Under the pieces are notes generated by a model that had not been told where the DNA came from, made no database searches, and saw only the letters and a list, made by a program, of their open reading frames with translations. The position numbers and the translations under genes are program-made. Of a DNA stretch of 27,768 nt, positions 1-8,495 are shown one piece after another; within the stretch, counting starts at the first letter, position 1, and each line of letters begins with the position of its first letter. The stretch is from an uncultured Campylobacter sp. (GTDB lineage: Bacteria; Campylobacterota; Campylobacteria; Campylobacterales; Campylobacteraceae). The stretch lies in contig UQCL01000023.1 of the NCBI GenBank assembly GCA_900539505.1, positions 1-27,768 on the forward strand. Reading direction: 5' to 3'.

Positions 1-878
1 GAAACAACTCCAACAAAACTATTTATATTCTCTTCCAAATCACCAAATTGTTCTTTATAAATCAAGTTAAAGTCATTACACTCCAAATCTTTTGCTTCTA
101 CAGCCCATATCTTTATCCACCTTTGGTTGTTTAGCTCATAAATATCAAAAATAAAACCTTTATAACAAACACCTTGATTATTTTTAAATTTAATAGTCTC
201 AAACTTTTCAATATTATTTTTGTCTTTGAAAACCTTTGCAAGATAGATAGCATTTGACTGGATAGCAAAAATCTCACCTATGACATTAATGTCTTTTTTA
301 CTACCTGATATACAAAATGTCGTGTTTAATGTTTTGGGATTTATAGCCAAAACAAAAAACCAAAATACAAACATAGTTAAAGCATATTTATGGTCATCGC
401 TATCTCGACCATAATAAATCAAAAGAGTAGAGATAAAAACAGCTGAATATAAAACTTTACCTTGCCCAAACTTGACTATAATTTCTTTTATGAAATTTGA
501 AATTAAATTAAAGTTGTTTTGTTCACTTTTATCTTTTCCAAATTCTGATAAGGCTATACATATAACAGCTAGAACAATCATTACGAAAACATAAATAAAA
601 ATAACCCACCAAACGAATTTATTGTTGTAGTTTTCGTAAATAGCCAGAAATACTAAAAATAATGGAAAAGAATTTGTTAAAACATTTTTAGGCGATGTAT
701 AATATGGCTCTATAAACAGCAACGAGAACAACATCGCCCCCAGTCCAGAATAAAACCATATGTCTTTTGTATCAGTGGTTGGTAAATAGCTGCCTTTCAA
801 AATTGTATGAACTACTACAAATACCAACATAAACAAAAAAAGGATTACAATTCTATTATTTTTTAGTTTTTCAAACAA
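1..878 (-). CDS. Membrane protein, partial; possible N-terminus of a HerA/DUF87-type ATPase
   Basis: An open frame of 292 codons runs from a TTG at 878 off the left edge with no stop. The TTG lies 5 nt after a strong GGAGGAGG site (884-891), and no ATG start exists in frame near it. The product has about six hydrophobic helices (residues 9-27, 41-57, 69-83, 88-111, 141-156, 166-180), then a soluble part with a HAS-barrel look: IGEIFAIQSNAIYLAKVF (200-217) and NNQRWIKIWAVEAKD (250-264). This plan resembles the front of membrane-anchored HerA/DUF87 ATP-binding proteins, but the ATPase domain would lie off the contig, so that is inference from remembered family layout. Base composition is clearly AT-richer than carB next door, suggesting acquisition. 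It starts 60 nt after the carB stop on the same strand but has its own strong ribosome site. Real gene: sure. Function: weak. Confidence 0.8.
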   Translation of the reverse strand, partial: MFEKLKNNRIVILFLFMLVFVVVHTILKGSYLPTTDTKDIWFYSGLGAMLFSLLFIEPYYTSPKNVLTNSFPLFLVFLAIYENYNNKFVWWVIFIYVFVMIVLAVICIALSEFGKDKSEQNNFNLISNFIKEIIVKFGQGKVLYSAVFISTLLIYYGRDSDDHKYALTMFVFWFFVLAINPKTLNTTFCISGSKKDINVIGEIFAIQSNAIYLAKVFKDKNNIEKFETIKFKNNQGVCYKGFIFDIYELNNQRWIKIWAVEAKDLECNDFNLIYKEQFGDLEENINSFVGVV

Positions 879-937
879 AAAATCCTCCTCCGAAATATAT
901 CTCTACTTACATATTTAAATATCAAGAAATCTTTATT

Positions 938-3900
938 TTACCTGCCGCTTAGATACTCCTGCAGCGTTTTAACTTCAAGCGCGGATTCGTCCTTTATCGA
1001 GCAGATCGAGCGCGTAGCGGCGATCGCCGCCTTCATCGTCGTAAAATACGGTAGTCTAAAGCGCAGTACGCTCTGGCGGATCTTCGCGGCATCGGTGGAA
1101 CTTGATTTGCTATCGCTAGTGTTGATGACGAGCGAAATTTCGCCGTTTTTGAGCTTATCCTCGATATTTGGGCGACCCTCGCTGATTTTATAGACAAACT
1201 CGCACTCTACGCCGTTTTCGCCCAGCAGCTTGTGAGTGCCGCTCGTAGCGGCGATACTAAAGCCCGCGCTCGTAAATGCGCGCGCAAGCTCTACAGCTCG
1301 CGGTTTGTCGTGATCGGCTAGCGACAAAAATACCTTGCCGCCGCTTGGAAGCGCGTTGTTCGCGCCGATTTGCGATTTAGCAAAGCTTTTGGCGAAATTT
1401 TCGCCAATGCCCATCACCTCGCCGGTGCTTTTCATCTCGGGCCCTAGGATCAGATCTGCGCCCGTAAGCTTGTTGAAAGGAAAGACGCTCTCTTTGACGC
1501 AGATATGATTTTTAATACGCGGCTTTAAAATTCCCTTCTCTTCGATCAGCACGCCGAACTCGTCGTAAAATTTCAAAGCCTCGCGCAGACCCCCTTGCCA
1601 CATTACGCGAGTAGCGACCTTAGCCATCGGAATTCCGCTCGCCTTACTCACGAACGGCACGGTGCGGCTTGCGCGCGGATTTACCTCGATGATGTAAAGC
1701 TCATTTTCAAAAATCGCGAATTGAATATTCATAAGCCCCACGACGCCGAGATTTAGCGCGATCTCTTTGGTTTGGCGGCTTACCAGATCGATCATCTCCG
1801 CGCTTAGACTAAGCGGCGGCAAGATACTCGCGCTATCGCCGCTGTGGATGCCCGCCTCTTCGATATGCTCCATTATCGCGCCGATATACACGTCGCGCCC
1901 GTCACAGATCGCATCCACATCAAGTTCGGTCGCGTCAAGTAAAAATTTATCTATCAGCACGGGCGAGCGGTGGCTTACGCTCACGGCTTCGCTCATATAC
2001 AGCCTAAGCTCGGCTTCGCTATGCACGCGCCGCATCGCGCGACCCCCGAGCACGTAGCTAGGGCGCACGAGTACCGGATAGCCGATCGCAGCGGCCTTTT
2101 CGATCGCTTCGGCTTCGCTTATAGCGGTATCGTTTTTGGGCTGCTTAACGCCGATACTGGTGATAAACTCGCTAAATTTTTTGCGGTCTTCCGCTACGTC
2201 TATCGTGCGCGCGCTCGTGCCGATGATCTTGGCTCCCACGGTACTTAGGCGCTTGGCGAGCTTTAGCGGCGTTTGGCCGCCGAAATGCACGATCACGCCG
2301 TCTGGGTTCTCAGCCTCGATGACCGCTCTAACGTGCTCGAAATCGATCGGCTCAAAGTACAAAATATCGCTCGTGTCGTAGTCGGTGCTGACGGTTTCGG
2401 GGTTGCAGTTATACATTATCGTGGTAATTCCCATATCGCGCAGCGCGTAGCTAGCGTGCACGCAGCAGTAGTCAAACTCGATGCCCTGTCCGATGCGGTT
2501 CGGACCGCCGCCGATGATGAGGACCTTTTTATTATCTTTTGAAATTTTACGGCTTGCAATGGCGGGCGTTATGTTGGTGCTGGAGTACAGATACGGGGTA
2601 AGCGCCGTAAACTCGCCCGCACAGGTATCTACTTCGTTGTATTCAAGGTCGATACCCTGTCTGGCGCAGGCAAAATGGATATCGTTTTGCGTAAGGCCCA
2701 GATTGTCCTTTTTGTTGATCAAATTTGCGATCATCTTATCGCTAAAACCCCAGCTCTTGGCCTGTCTTAGAAGCGCCGCGTCGTTGATGATCTCCATATC
2801 GATGCGCTCTTCAAATTTTACGATCTGCTCGATCTGGCTCAAAAACCAACGATCGATCTTGCTAAGCTCGTAAATTTGATCCACGCTCATACCCGCTCTA
2901 AAGCCCTGAGCGATGTATAAAGCTCTATCTTGCTGCGCGTTGCGAAGCCCGAAGATAAGATCCTTTTCGCTCAAATTTAACTCCACGAAGCCGAAGTAGC
3001 CCTTCTCCAGCGAGCACAGCGCCTTTTGGATACTCTCTTTAAAGCTGCGCCCGATCGCCATCACCTCGCCGATACTTTTCATCGCAGTGCCGAGATAGGG
3101 GTTTGCGCCGGGGAATTTCTCAAACGCAAAGCGCGGAATTTTAGTAACGATATAATCGATCACCGGCTCGAAGCTCGCGGGCGTGCCAGTGATGTCGTTT
3201 TTGATCTCGTCCAAGCTAAAGCCTACCGCTAGCATCGTAGCGACCTTGGCGATCGGATAGCCCGTGGCTTTGGACGCGAGAGCCGAGCTGCGGCTTACGC
3301 GCGGGTTCATCTCGATGACGATCATCCGCCCCGTTTGCGGATTTACCGCAAACTGCACGTTTGAGCCGCCCGTATCCACGCCGATCTCGCGTAAAATTTT
3401 AAAGCTCGCGTCGCGCATCGCCTGGTATTCTTTATCGGTAAGCGTAAGAGCGGGCGCAACCGTGATGGAATCGCCCGTATGCACCCCCATCGGATCGAAA
3501 TTTTCGATCGAGCAGACGATGATGCAGTTGTCCTTATGGTCGCGGATCACCTCCATTTCGAACTCTTTCCATCCAAGCAGGCTCTCTTCGATCAAAATTT
3601 CATTTATAGGGCTTACATCTAGCCCGTTTTGCGCGACCTCTTTAAACTCGTCGATATTGTACGCTACGCCGCTGCCTGCGCCGCCTAGGGTGTAGCTAGC
3701 GCGAATAATGAGCGGAAAGCCGATCTCATTTGCGGCAGCCATAGCTTCTTCGATATTGTAGGCGTATTTGGATTTGGGCAGATCCATTCCGATCTTAATC
3801 ATCGCCTCTTTAAATTTCACCCTATCCTCGCCCTTTTTGATCGCTTCAGGCTTGGCGCCTAGAAATTTTATCCCCGCTAGCTCGCCGCTTTCGTAAGCCT

Positions 3901-4201
3901 CCATCGCGACGTTTAGCGCGACCTGTCCGCCCATCGTAGGCAGGATCGCATCGACGCCCTCGCGCTTTATGATACGCAAAATGCTCTCTTTGGTAATCGG
4001 CTCGATATAAGTAGCGTCGGCAAAATCGGGATCGGTCATAATGGTAGCGGGATTGGAGTTTATTAGCACTACGCGGTATCCGAGGCTCTTTAGCGTCTTG
4101 GCCGCCTGCGTGCCGCTGTAATCAAACTCACACGCCTGGCCGATTACGATCGGACCGCTGCCGATCAATAAAATCGTCTTAATATCATCTCTTTTGGGCA
4201 T
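938..4201 (-). CDS. carB: Carbamoyl phosphate synthase large subunit
   Basis: Makes carbamoyl phosphate from bicarbonate, ATP and ammonia delivered by CarA; feeds pyrimidine and arginine synthesis in the cytoplasm. The 1087-residue product has the duplicated synthetase layout: two carboxyphosphate/carbamate ATP-grasp halves. The first opens with LLIGSGPIVIGQACEFDYSG and the second with VLIIGGGPNRIGQGIEFDYC. Glycine-rich ATP-grasp loops (SYTLGGAGSG; SYVLGGRAM) and a C-terminal MGS-like allosteric domain follow. Length matches the family (about 1,070-1,090). The frame also has a TTG at 4204, but ATG 4201 is preferred: it follows an AAAGGA site and forms TGATG with the mreC stop, a 1-nt overlap that suggests coupled translation. 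Last gene of the fabZ-carB operon. No carA is present in the window. Confidence 0.97.
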   Translation of the reverse strand: MPKRDDIKTILLIGSGPIVIGQACEFDYSGTQAAKTLKSLGYRVVLINSNPATIMTDPDFADATYIEPITKESILRIIKREGVDAILPTMGGQVALNVAMEAYESGELAGIKFLGAKPEAIKKGEDRVKFKEAMIKIGMDLPKSKYAYNIEEAMAAANEIGFPLIIRASYTLGGAGSGVAYNIDEFKEVAQNGLDVSPINEILIEESLLGWKEFEMEVIRDHKDNCIIVCSIENFDPMGVHTGDSITVAPALTLTDKEYQAMRDASFKILREIGVDTGGSNVQFAVNPQTGRMIVIEMNPRVSRSSALASKATGYPIAKVATMLAVGFSLDEIKNDITGTPASFEPVIDYIVTKIPRFAFEKFPGANPYLGTAMKSIGEVMAIGRSFKESIQKALCSLEKGYFGFVELNLSEKDLIFGLRNAQQDRALYIAQGFRAGMSVDQIYELSKIDRWFLSQIEQIVKFEERIDMEIINDAALLRQAKSWGFSDKMIANLINKKDNLGLTQNDIHFACARQGIDLEYNEVDTCAGEFTALTPYLYSSTNITPAIASRKISKDNKKVLIIGGGPNRIGQGIEFDYCCVHASYALRDMGITTIMYNCNPETVSTDYDTSDILYFEPIDFEHVRAVIEAENPDGVIVHFGGQTPLKLAKRLSTVGAKIIGTSARTIDVAEDRKKFSEFITSIGVKQPKNDTAISEAEAIEKAAAIGYPVLVRPSYVLGGRAMRRVHSEAELRLYMSEAVSVSHRSPVLIDKFLLDATELDVDAICDGRDVYIGAIMEHIEEAGIHSGDSASILPPLSLSAEMIDLVSRQTKEIALNLGVVGLMNIQFAIFENELYIIEVNPRASRTVPFVSKASGIPMAKVATRVMWQGGLREALKFYDEFGVLIEEKGILKPRIKNHICVKESVFPFNKLTGADLILGPEMKSTGEVMGIGENFAKSFAKSQIGANNALPSGGKVFLSLADHDKPRAVELARAFTSAGFSIAATSGTHKLLGENGVECEFVYKISEGRPNIEDKLKNGEISLVINTSDSKSSSTDAAKIRQSVLRFRLPYFTTMKAAIAATRSICSIKDESALEVKTLQEYLSGR

Positions 4202-4950
4202 CAATTTTCCTTTGTAACGACATACAAAAACGCCGGCATCTCGGAGCCCACATAGGGCTCTACGACGGCGCTTTTGTATAACTTTCCGTTTTGAATCTCT
4301 TTGACTTTACCTACAGGCACGCCGGCAAAGAAAATTTCATCTTTGCCACTCGTAAAGACCTCATCGCCTACCTTGGGATCGAGCCATTGCGGGATGTATC
4401 TGACTACGAGCTCGTTTTTTTCGCCGCCCGCGACGCCGGGAATTTGAGTGTCGCCTATGAAAACGGAGAAGTTGCTCTTTTCGTCGCGCTGTAAGATCGC
4501 AAGCGGGCGCCCGTCTTTATTTACTAAAATTCCTGCGGTCTTGCCCTCACTGATGAGGCCGTAAATTTTGTTTGGATTAAAATTTTCAAAATTTACAAAA
4601 AATTTATTATAGTCGTTTAGATTCGCGTAGCTCAGCGCCTTTACGAGCTGGACTTTGGGCTCATAAATGGAGCTATTTTTATCGATCAAAATTTTATTCA
4701 GCTCGCCCGCGAACGTGCTAAGCAGCATCGCCGATTTTTTTAGCTCGGCGTTTTCTTCTCGTAGAGCCTTGATCGTCTCTGCTTGGTTAAAATGCTCGTT
4801 CACAGCGCTTTTTACCCGATCACTCACGCCGTAATAAACCTCTAAAATTCCTCCTGCAAATCCGATAAATTTGCCGTGGATATACGAGCCGAACGTTAGC
4901 GAAACGGCTACCAGCAAAACCGCGACGAGGAGGAGTTTGAGATTAGTCAT
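4201..4950 (-). CDS. mreC: Rod shape-determining protein MreC
   Basis: Bitopic inner-membrane protein whose periplasmic domain links the cytoplasmic MreB filaments to peptidoglycan synthases of the elongasome. The 249-residue product has one N-terminal membrane helix (about residues 4-27), a charged coiled-coil-like stretch (ETIKALREENAELKK, near 58-72) and the beta-rich MreC domain. That domain ends with the typical GDEVFTSGKDEIFFAGVPVG and VGKVKEI motifs. It is short compared with E. coli MreC (about 367) but normal for Campylobacterota. Its ATG overlaps the end of mreB by 8 nt (ATGACTAA, 4943-4950), and its stop overlaps the carB start by 1 nt, so translation is probably coupled both ways. 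No mreD or penicillin-binding protein follows, unlike the common mreBCD arrangement. Confidence 0.93.
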   Translation of the reverse strand: MTNLKLLLVAVLLVAVSLTFGSYIHGKFIGFAGGILEVYYGVSDRVKSAVNEHFNQAETIKALREENAELKKSAMLLSTFAGELNKILIDKNSSIYEPKVQLVKALSYANLNDYNKFFVNFENFNPNKIYGLISEGKTAGILVNKDGRPLAILQRDEKSNFSVFIGDTQIPGVAGGEKNELVVRYIPQWLDPKVGDEVFTSGKDEIFFAGVPVGKVKEIQNGKLYKSAVVEPYVGSEMPAFLYVVTKEN

Positions 4951-5977
4951 TTGCCGCTTGTTTTAGCGATTTGATCTCTTCTAGGGCTTTTCCCGTACCG
5001 TTTGCGACGCACAGCAGTGGCTCGTCCGCGACGAAAACCGGAAGCTTTACGGTGTCGCTTAGATATTTATCTAATCCGCGAATGAGCGCACCGCCGCCCG
5101 TTAGCACGACGCCGTTTTCGACGATGTCGGCGGCAACTTCGGGCTGAATGCTCTCAAGGACAAATTTCAGCGCATCGGCAATCTCTCTGATCGAGTCTTT
5201 GATCGCCTCTCTAACGTCCTCGCTCGTAAGATCGACCGAGCTTAAAAGCCCGCTGATCTGGTCTTTTCCTTTGACTGTGTAGGTAAGGTCTTTTTGCTGT
5301 TGCACCGCCGTGCCGATTTTGATCTTAATCTCCTCAGCCGCGCGCTCCGAAATAAGCAGGCTATATTTTTCTTTGACGTAATTAACGATGCTCGCGTCGA
5401 TCTTATCGCCCGCGACGCGGACAGATTTGGCACTGATGATGCCGCCTAAAGAGATGACGCCGATCTCTGTGGTACCACCGCCGATATCCACGACCAGCGA
5501 GCCGCGCGCTTCATTTACGGGAAGTCCCGCACCGATTGCCGCAGCCATCGGCTCTTCGATTAGATAAACCTCGCGCGCGCCAGCTATCATAGCGCTTTCA
5601 CGCACGGCTTTGCGCTCGACCTGTGTTAGTCCGTAAGGAACCGAGATGATGATGCGCGGGCTTACAAAAAAGCGGCGCTTGTGGGTCTTTTCGATGAAAT
5701 ATCTAATCATCTTCTCTGTCATATCAAAATCCGCGATAACGCCGTCCTTCATCGGGCGCACCGCTTCGATATCGCCTGGAGTGCGTCCGAGCATCTCTTT
5801 AGCCTCAGCACCCACGGCGATGATCCTTTGCTTGCCGTAGCGTTCGTTTTGTACCGCGACGACGCTCGGTTCGTTGATGATGATGCCTTTATCTTTTAGT
5901 AGCACGAGCGTATTTGCCGTGCCTAGATCGATGCCCATATCCCTAGAAAATAATCCTAGAATCGAATCAAGTAACAT
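4943..5977 (-). CDS. mreB: Rod shape-determining actin homologue MreB
   Basis: Bacterial actin that forms membrane-attached filaments steering lateral cell wall synthesis. The 344 residues carry the actin-fold ATP motifs: phosphate-1 loop DLGTANT (about 17-23), EEPMAAAIGAGLP with a phosphate-2 segment VVDIGGGTTEIG after it, and an adenosine motif VLTGGGALIRGL near the C-terminus. The hydrophobic start MLLDSILGLF could act as a membrane-binding amphipathic tail. Starts at ATG 5977 behind AAAGGGGAT, 9 nt after the clpX stop; its end overlaps mreC by 8 nt. Length fits the family (about 345). Membership in an operon with clpX and lipid A genes follows the Campylobacter arrangement. Confidence 0.97.
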   Translation of the reverse strand: MLLDSILGLFSRDMGIDLGTANTLVLLKDKGIIINEPSVVAVQNERYGKQRIIAVGAEAKEMLGRTPGDIEAVRPMKDGVIADFDMTEKMIRYFIEKTHKRRFFVSPRIIISVPYGLTQVERKAVRESAMIAGAREVYLIEEPMAAAIGAGLPVNEARGSLVVDIGGGTTEIGVISLGGIISAKSVRVAGDKIDASIVNYVKEKYSLLISERAAEEIKIKIGTAVQQQKDLTYTVKGKDQISGLLSSVDLTSEDVREAIKDSIREIADALKFVLESIQPEVAADIVENGVVLTGGGALIRGLDKYLSDTVKLPVFVADEPLLCVANGTGKALEEIKSLKQAAND

Positions 5978-5986
5978 TTATCCCCT

Positions 5987-7225
5987 TTATGCAGTTAAAT
6001 TTTGTTTTACAAGTATCGGCTTAGAAACGCCATCTACGACCTCTTTTGAGATGATGACATCATAGCCCTTAAGCTCAGGCAGATCAAACATAATATCGAT
6101 CATGATCTCCTCGATTATGCTGCGAAGTCCGCGCGCACCCGTTTTGCGCTTAATCGCAAGGCTCGCGACCTCCCTTAGCGCGTCGTCGTCAAATTTTAAA
6201 TTTGCGCCGTCTATCGCAAAGAGCTTTTGATATTGCTTTAAGATCGCGTTTTTCGGCTCGGTTAAAATTCTAACCATCGCCTTTTCGTCGATCTCATTTA
6301 GCGTAGCCACTACGTGCAATCGCCCGATGAGCTCGGGGATTATGCCGTAATGCACCAGATCGTCGGCCTCGACCATGTTTAGCAAATTCAGGCTCTCTTT
6401 TTTGCTGCGCTTGGTTTGGTTAAACCCTAACACGTTCTGCCCGATGCGGCGATTGATAATCTCGTTTAGCCCGTCGAACGCGCCGCCACAGACGAATAGG
6501 ATATTAGTAGTATCGATCTGGATGAAGTCCTGATTTGGATGCTTACGACCGCCCTTTGGAGGGATATTTACGACGCTTCCTTCGATGATCTTAAGCAGCG
6601 CTTGCTGCACACCTTCGCCGCTTACGTCGCGCGTGATACTGCGGTTTTCGCTCATTCGCGCGATCTTATCGATCTCATCTACGAATACGATACCGCGCTG
6701 CGCCTTCTCTACATCGCCGTCCGCGGCCTGCAAAAGGCGGGTGAGGATATTTTCTACGTCCTCGCCGACGTAGCCCGCTTCCGTTAGGCTCGTAGCGTCG
6801 CTAATGGCGATCGGCACGTCTAAAAATTTCGCCAAGGTCTGCGCCATAAGCGTCTTACCGCTGCCGGTAGGCCCGATAAGCAAGATATTTGATTTTGAAA
6901 TTTCGGTATCGTCGCCTTTCGCGTCGGTCTGTCTAAAAATTCTTTTATAGTGGTTGTAAACGCCGACGCTAAAAATTTTCTTAGCGCGCTCCTGACCGAT
7001 GACGTAACGGTTTAGAACCTCCATCAGCGCCTTTGGCTTGATGGCCTCGAAATCGATCTCTTTATTTTGATTTTGTATCGCCTCGTTTTGGCCCTCACTG
7101 CCGTGGATGGCGGCGTACGCCATATCGATACAATAGCTGCAGATAGCCGCCGTACCGTCGTCGTTAGGATAGATACGACGCCCGTCCGCGCCCGTCTCAC
7201 CGCAAAAACTGCACTTATTTGCCAT
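5987..7225 (-). CDS. clpX: ATP-dependent Clp protease ATP-binding subunit ClpX
   Basis: AAA+ unfoldase that recognises tagged or specific substrates and threads them into ClpP. The 412 residues begin with a C4 zinc-binding domain (Cys5, Cys8, Cys29, Cys32). Walker A GPTGSGKT (118-125), the pore loop GYVG (151-154) with GEDVEN, Walker B IVFVDEID (179-186) and the sensor-2 motif RKTGARGLRSI follow. Length and layout are standard. Its ATG at 7225 shares one base with the lpxA stop (TAATG). clpP is not in this window, so the partner must be encoded elsewhere. ClpX in an envelope gene operon is known in Campylobacter rather than peculiar to this genome. Confidence 0.97.
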   Translation of the reverse strand: MANKCSFCGETGADGRRIYPNDDGTAAICSYCIDMAYAAIHGSEGQNEAIQNQNKEIDFEAIKPKALMEVLNRYVIGQERAKKIFSVGVYNHYKRIFRQTDAKGDDTEISKSNILLIGPTGSGKTLMAQTLAKFLDVPIAISDATSLTEAGYVGEDVENILTRLLQAADGDVEKAQRGIVFVDEIDKIARMSENRSITRDVSGEGVQQALLKIIEGSVVNIPPKGGRKHPNQDFIQIDTTNILFVCGGAFDGLNEIINRRIGQNVLGFNQTKRSKKESLNLLNMVEADDLVHYGIIPELIGRLHVVATLNEIDEKAMVRILTEPKNAILKQYQKLFAIDGANLKFDDDALREVASLAIKRKTGARGLRSIIEEIMIDIMFDLPELKGYDVIISKEVVDGVSKPILVKQNLTA

Positions 7226-8016
7226 TAAATTTTACCTTTATCTAGCGGAATCCCGCGTTTTGTGTTGATTATAAACTCGCACATCTTGCGCACGTTTTGA
7301 TCGCTCGTTTCGTTTAATAAAATTTGCGCCTGCTCCTTTAAGCCCCCGCCTTGATTGAATAAAAATTTATACGCCCGATTTATCGTCTCGACCGTCTCTT
7401 TATCGAAGCGGCGGCGGATGCCCGTTAAATTTAGCCCGCGAATATAGGCGCGATTTCCCTCGGCTAGACAAAACGGCACCACGTCCTGACTAAGCGCGCT
7501 AGCCCCTGCGATCATGCAGCTCTCGCCGATTTGGACGAACTGATGCACAGGGGTAAGCCCGCCGATAACGGCATAATCGCCCATTACGACGTGGCCTGCG
7601 AGCGTGGCGTTGTTGGCTAGGATTATGTTGCTTCCCAACACGCAATCGTGCGCGATGTGGCAATACGCCATCATAAATAGATTATCGCCGATGCGCGTAA
7701 ATCCGTCGCCCTTATGCGAGCCCGAGCTGATAGTGCAAAACTCGTGAATCGTAGCGTTTTTGCCGATGATTAACCCCGTGCGCTCGCCATCTTTAAAGCT
7801 CATATCCTGCGGAATTTCGCCCACGATCGCGTATGAAAAAATTTTAGAGTTCTCGCCGATTTGCGTATCGCCGATGATACGCGCGCCCTGCTTGATCGTG
7901 CAGCCGTCGCCGATTTTAGCCTGCGCGCTTACGAAAGCATACGGCTCGATTACAACCTCGGCTCCGATCTGCGCGCCGTCCTCGATGATCGCCGTGTGGT
8001 GAACTTTAGCCATCAT
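7225..8016 (-). CDS. lpxA: UDP-N-acetylglucosamine O-acyltransferase LpxA
   Basis: First committed step of lipid A synthesis: transfers a 3-hydroxyacyl chain from acyl carrier protein to UDP-GlcNAc (or a related 3-amino sugar nucleotide). The 263-residue product is a left-handed beta helix built of hexapeptide repeats (for example IGDGCT, IGENSK, IGKNAT), with the catalytic-histidine segment YCHIAHDC (118-125). The C-terminal helical part includes LTGIRRRFD. Length equals the C. jejuni protein. There are two candidate starts, ATG 8016 and ATG 8013. The second would give the same TGATG 1-nt coupling seen at mreC/carB, while the first gives an ATGA overlap with fabZ. The sequence alone does not settle this. 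Upstream fabZ makes or drains the same hydroxyacyl-ACP pool. Confidence 0.96.
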   Translation of the reverse strand: MMAKVHHTAIIEDGAQIGAEVVIEPYAFVSAQAKIGDGCTIKQGARIIGDTQIGENSKIFSYAIVGEIPQDMSFKDGERTGLIIGKNATIHEFCTISSGSHKGDGFTRIGDNLFMMAYCHIAHDCVLGSNIILANNATLAGHVVMGDYAVIGGLTPVHQFVQIGESCMIAGASALSQDVVPFCLAEGNRAYIRGLNLTGIRRRFDKETVETINRAYKFLFNQGGGLKEQAQILLNETSDQNVRKMCEFIINTKRGIPLDKGKI

Positions 8017-8462
8017 TTATCCATTATCATCGCTTGAAGTTCCGCCTGTGCGGCCAGTGTGGCGCCGTCGTTGATGTAGGCTTCGCCCTTTAGCACCCAG
8101 ATGCGTCCGCGATGTTTGATTACGCTGATGCGATACTCAAGCTTGTCGCCAGGGCGGACCGGGTTTCTAAATTTAGCATTGTCGATACTCATAAAATACA
8201 CGACCTTGTCGCTTAGATCGACGCCCTCTTTCTCCATGCTCTTAAACGCCAGCACGCCGCCTGCCTGCGCTAAGCCCTCGATTATCATTACGCCCGGATA
8301 GATCGGGTGGCCTGGGAAGTGACCCTGAAAGATCTGCTCGTTATAGGTTACGTTTTTATAGGCTTTGATACTTTCGCCTATGCTGAGCTCTTCGACGCGA
8401 TCTATCAACAAAAACGGAAAACGATGAGGTAGGATGGAGAGGATTTCGTTTATATCTATCAT
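8013..8462 (-). CDS. fabZ: 3-hydroxyacyl-ACP dehydratase FabZ
   Basis: Dehydrates 3-hydroxyacyl-ACP to trans-2-enoyl-ACP in fatty acid elongation, competing with LpxA for hydroxyacyl-ACP. The 149-residue hot-dog-fold protein shows LPHRFPFLLIDRV (11-23) and the active-site segment GHFPGHPIYPGV with His48, followed by the catalytic Glu62 in IIEGLAQAGG. Length is standard. The ATG at 8462 follows AAGGCAG. It is the first gene of the fabZ-lpxA-clpX-mreB-mreC-carB run. A possible promoter lies just after the upstream queH stop, 34 nt away, but readthrough from queH is also possible since both lie on the minus strand. Confidence 0.96.
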   Translation of the reverse strand: MIDINEILSILPHRFPFLLIDRVEELSIGESIKAYKNVTYNEQIFQGHFPGHPIYPGVMIIEGLAQAGGVLAFKSMEKEGVDLSDKVVYFMSIDNAKFRNPVRPGDKLEYRISVIKHRGRIWVLKGEAYINDGATLAAQAELQAMIMDK

Positions 8463-8489
8463 TTATCTGCCTTTTTTAGAAATTTTAGA

Positions 8490-8495
8490 ATCTTA
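8490..8495 (-). promoter_or_regulatory. Possible -10 box upstream of fabZ
   Basis: Read on the minus strand, the sequence AATTTGA-TAAGAT ends 27 nt before the fabZ ATG, just after the queH stop. A T-rich stretch with TTTGN before a TANNAT hexamer is the usual sigma-70 layout in Campylobacter, which lacks a clear -35 box. Position fits a fabZ operon promoter, but the hexamer is imperfect and unproven. Confidence 0.35.
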
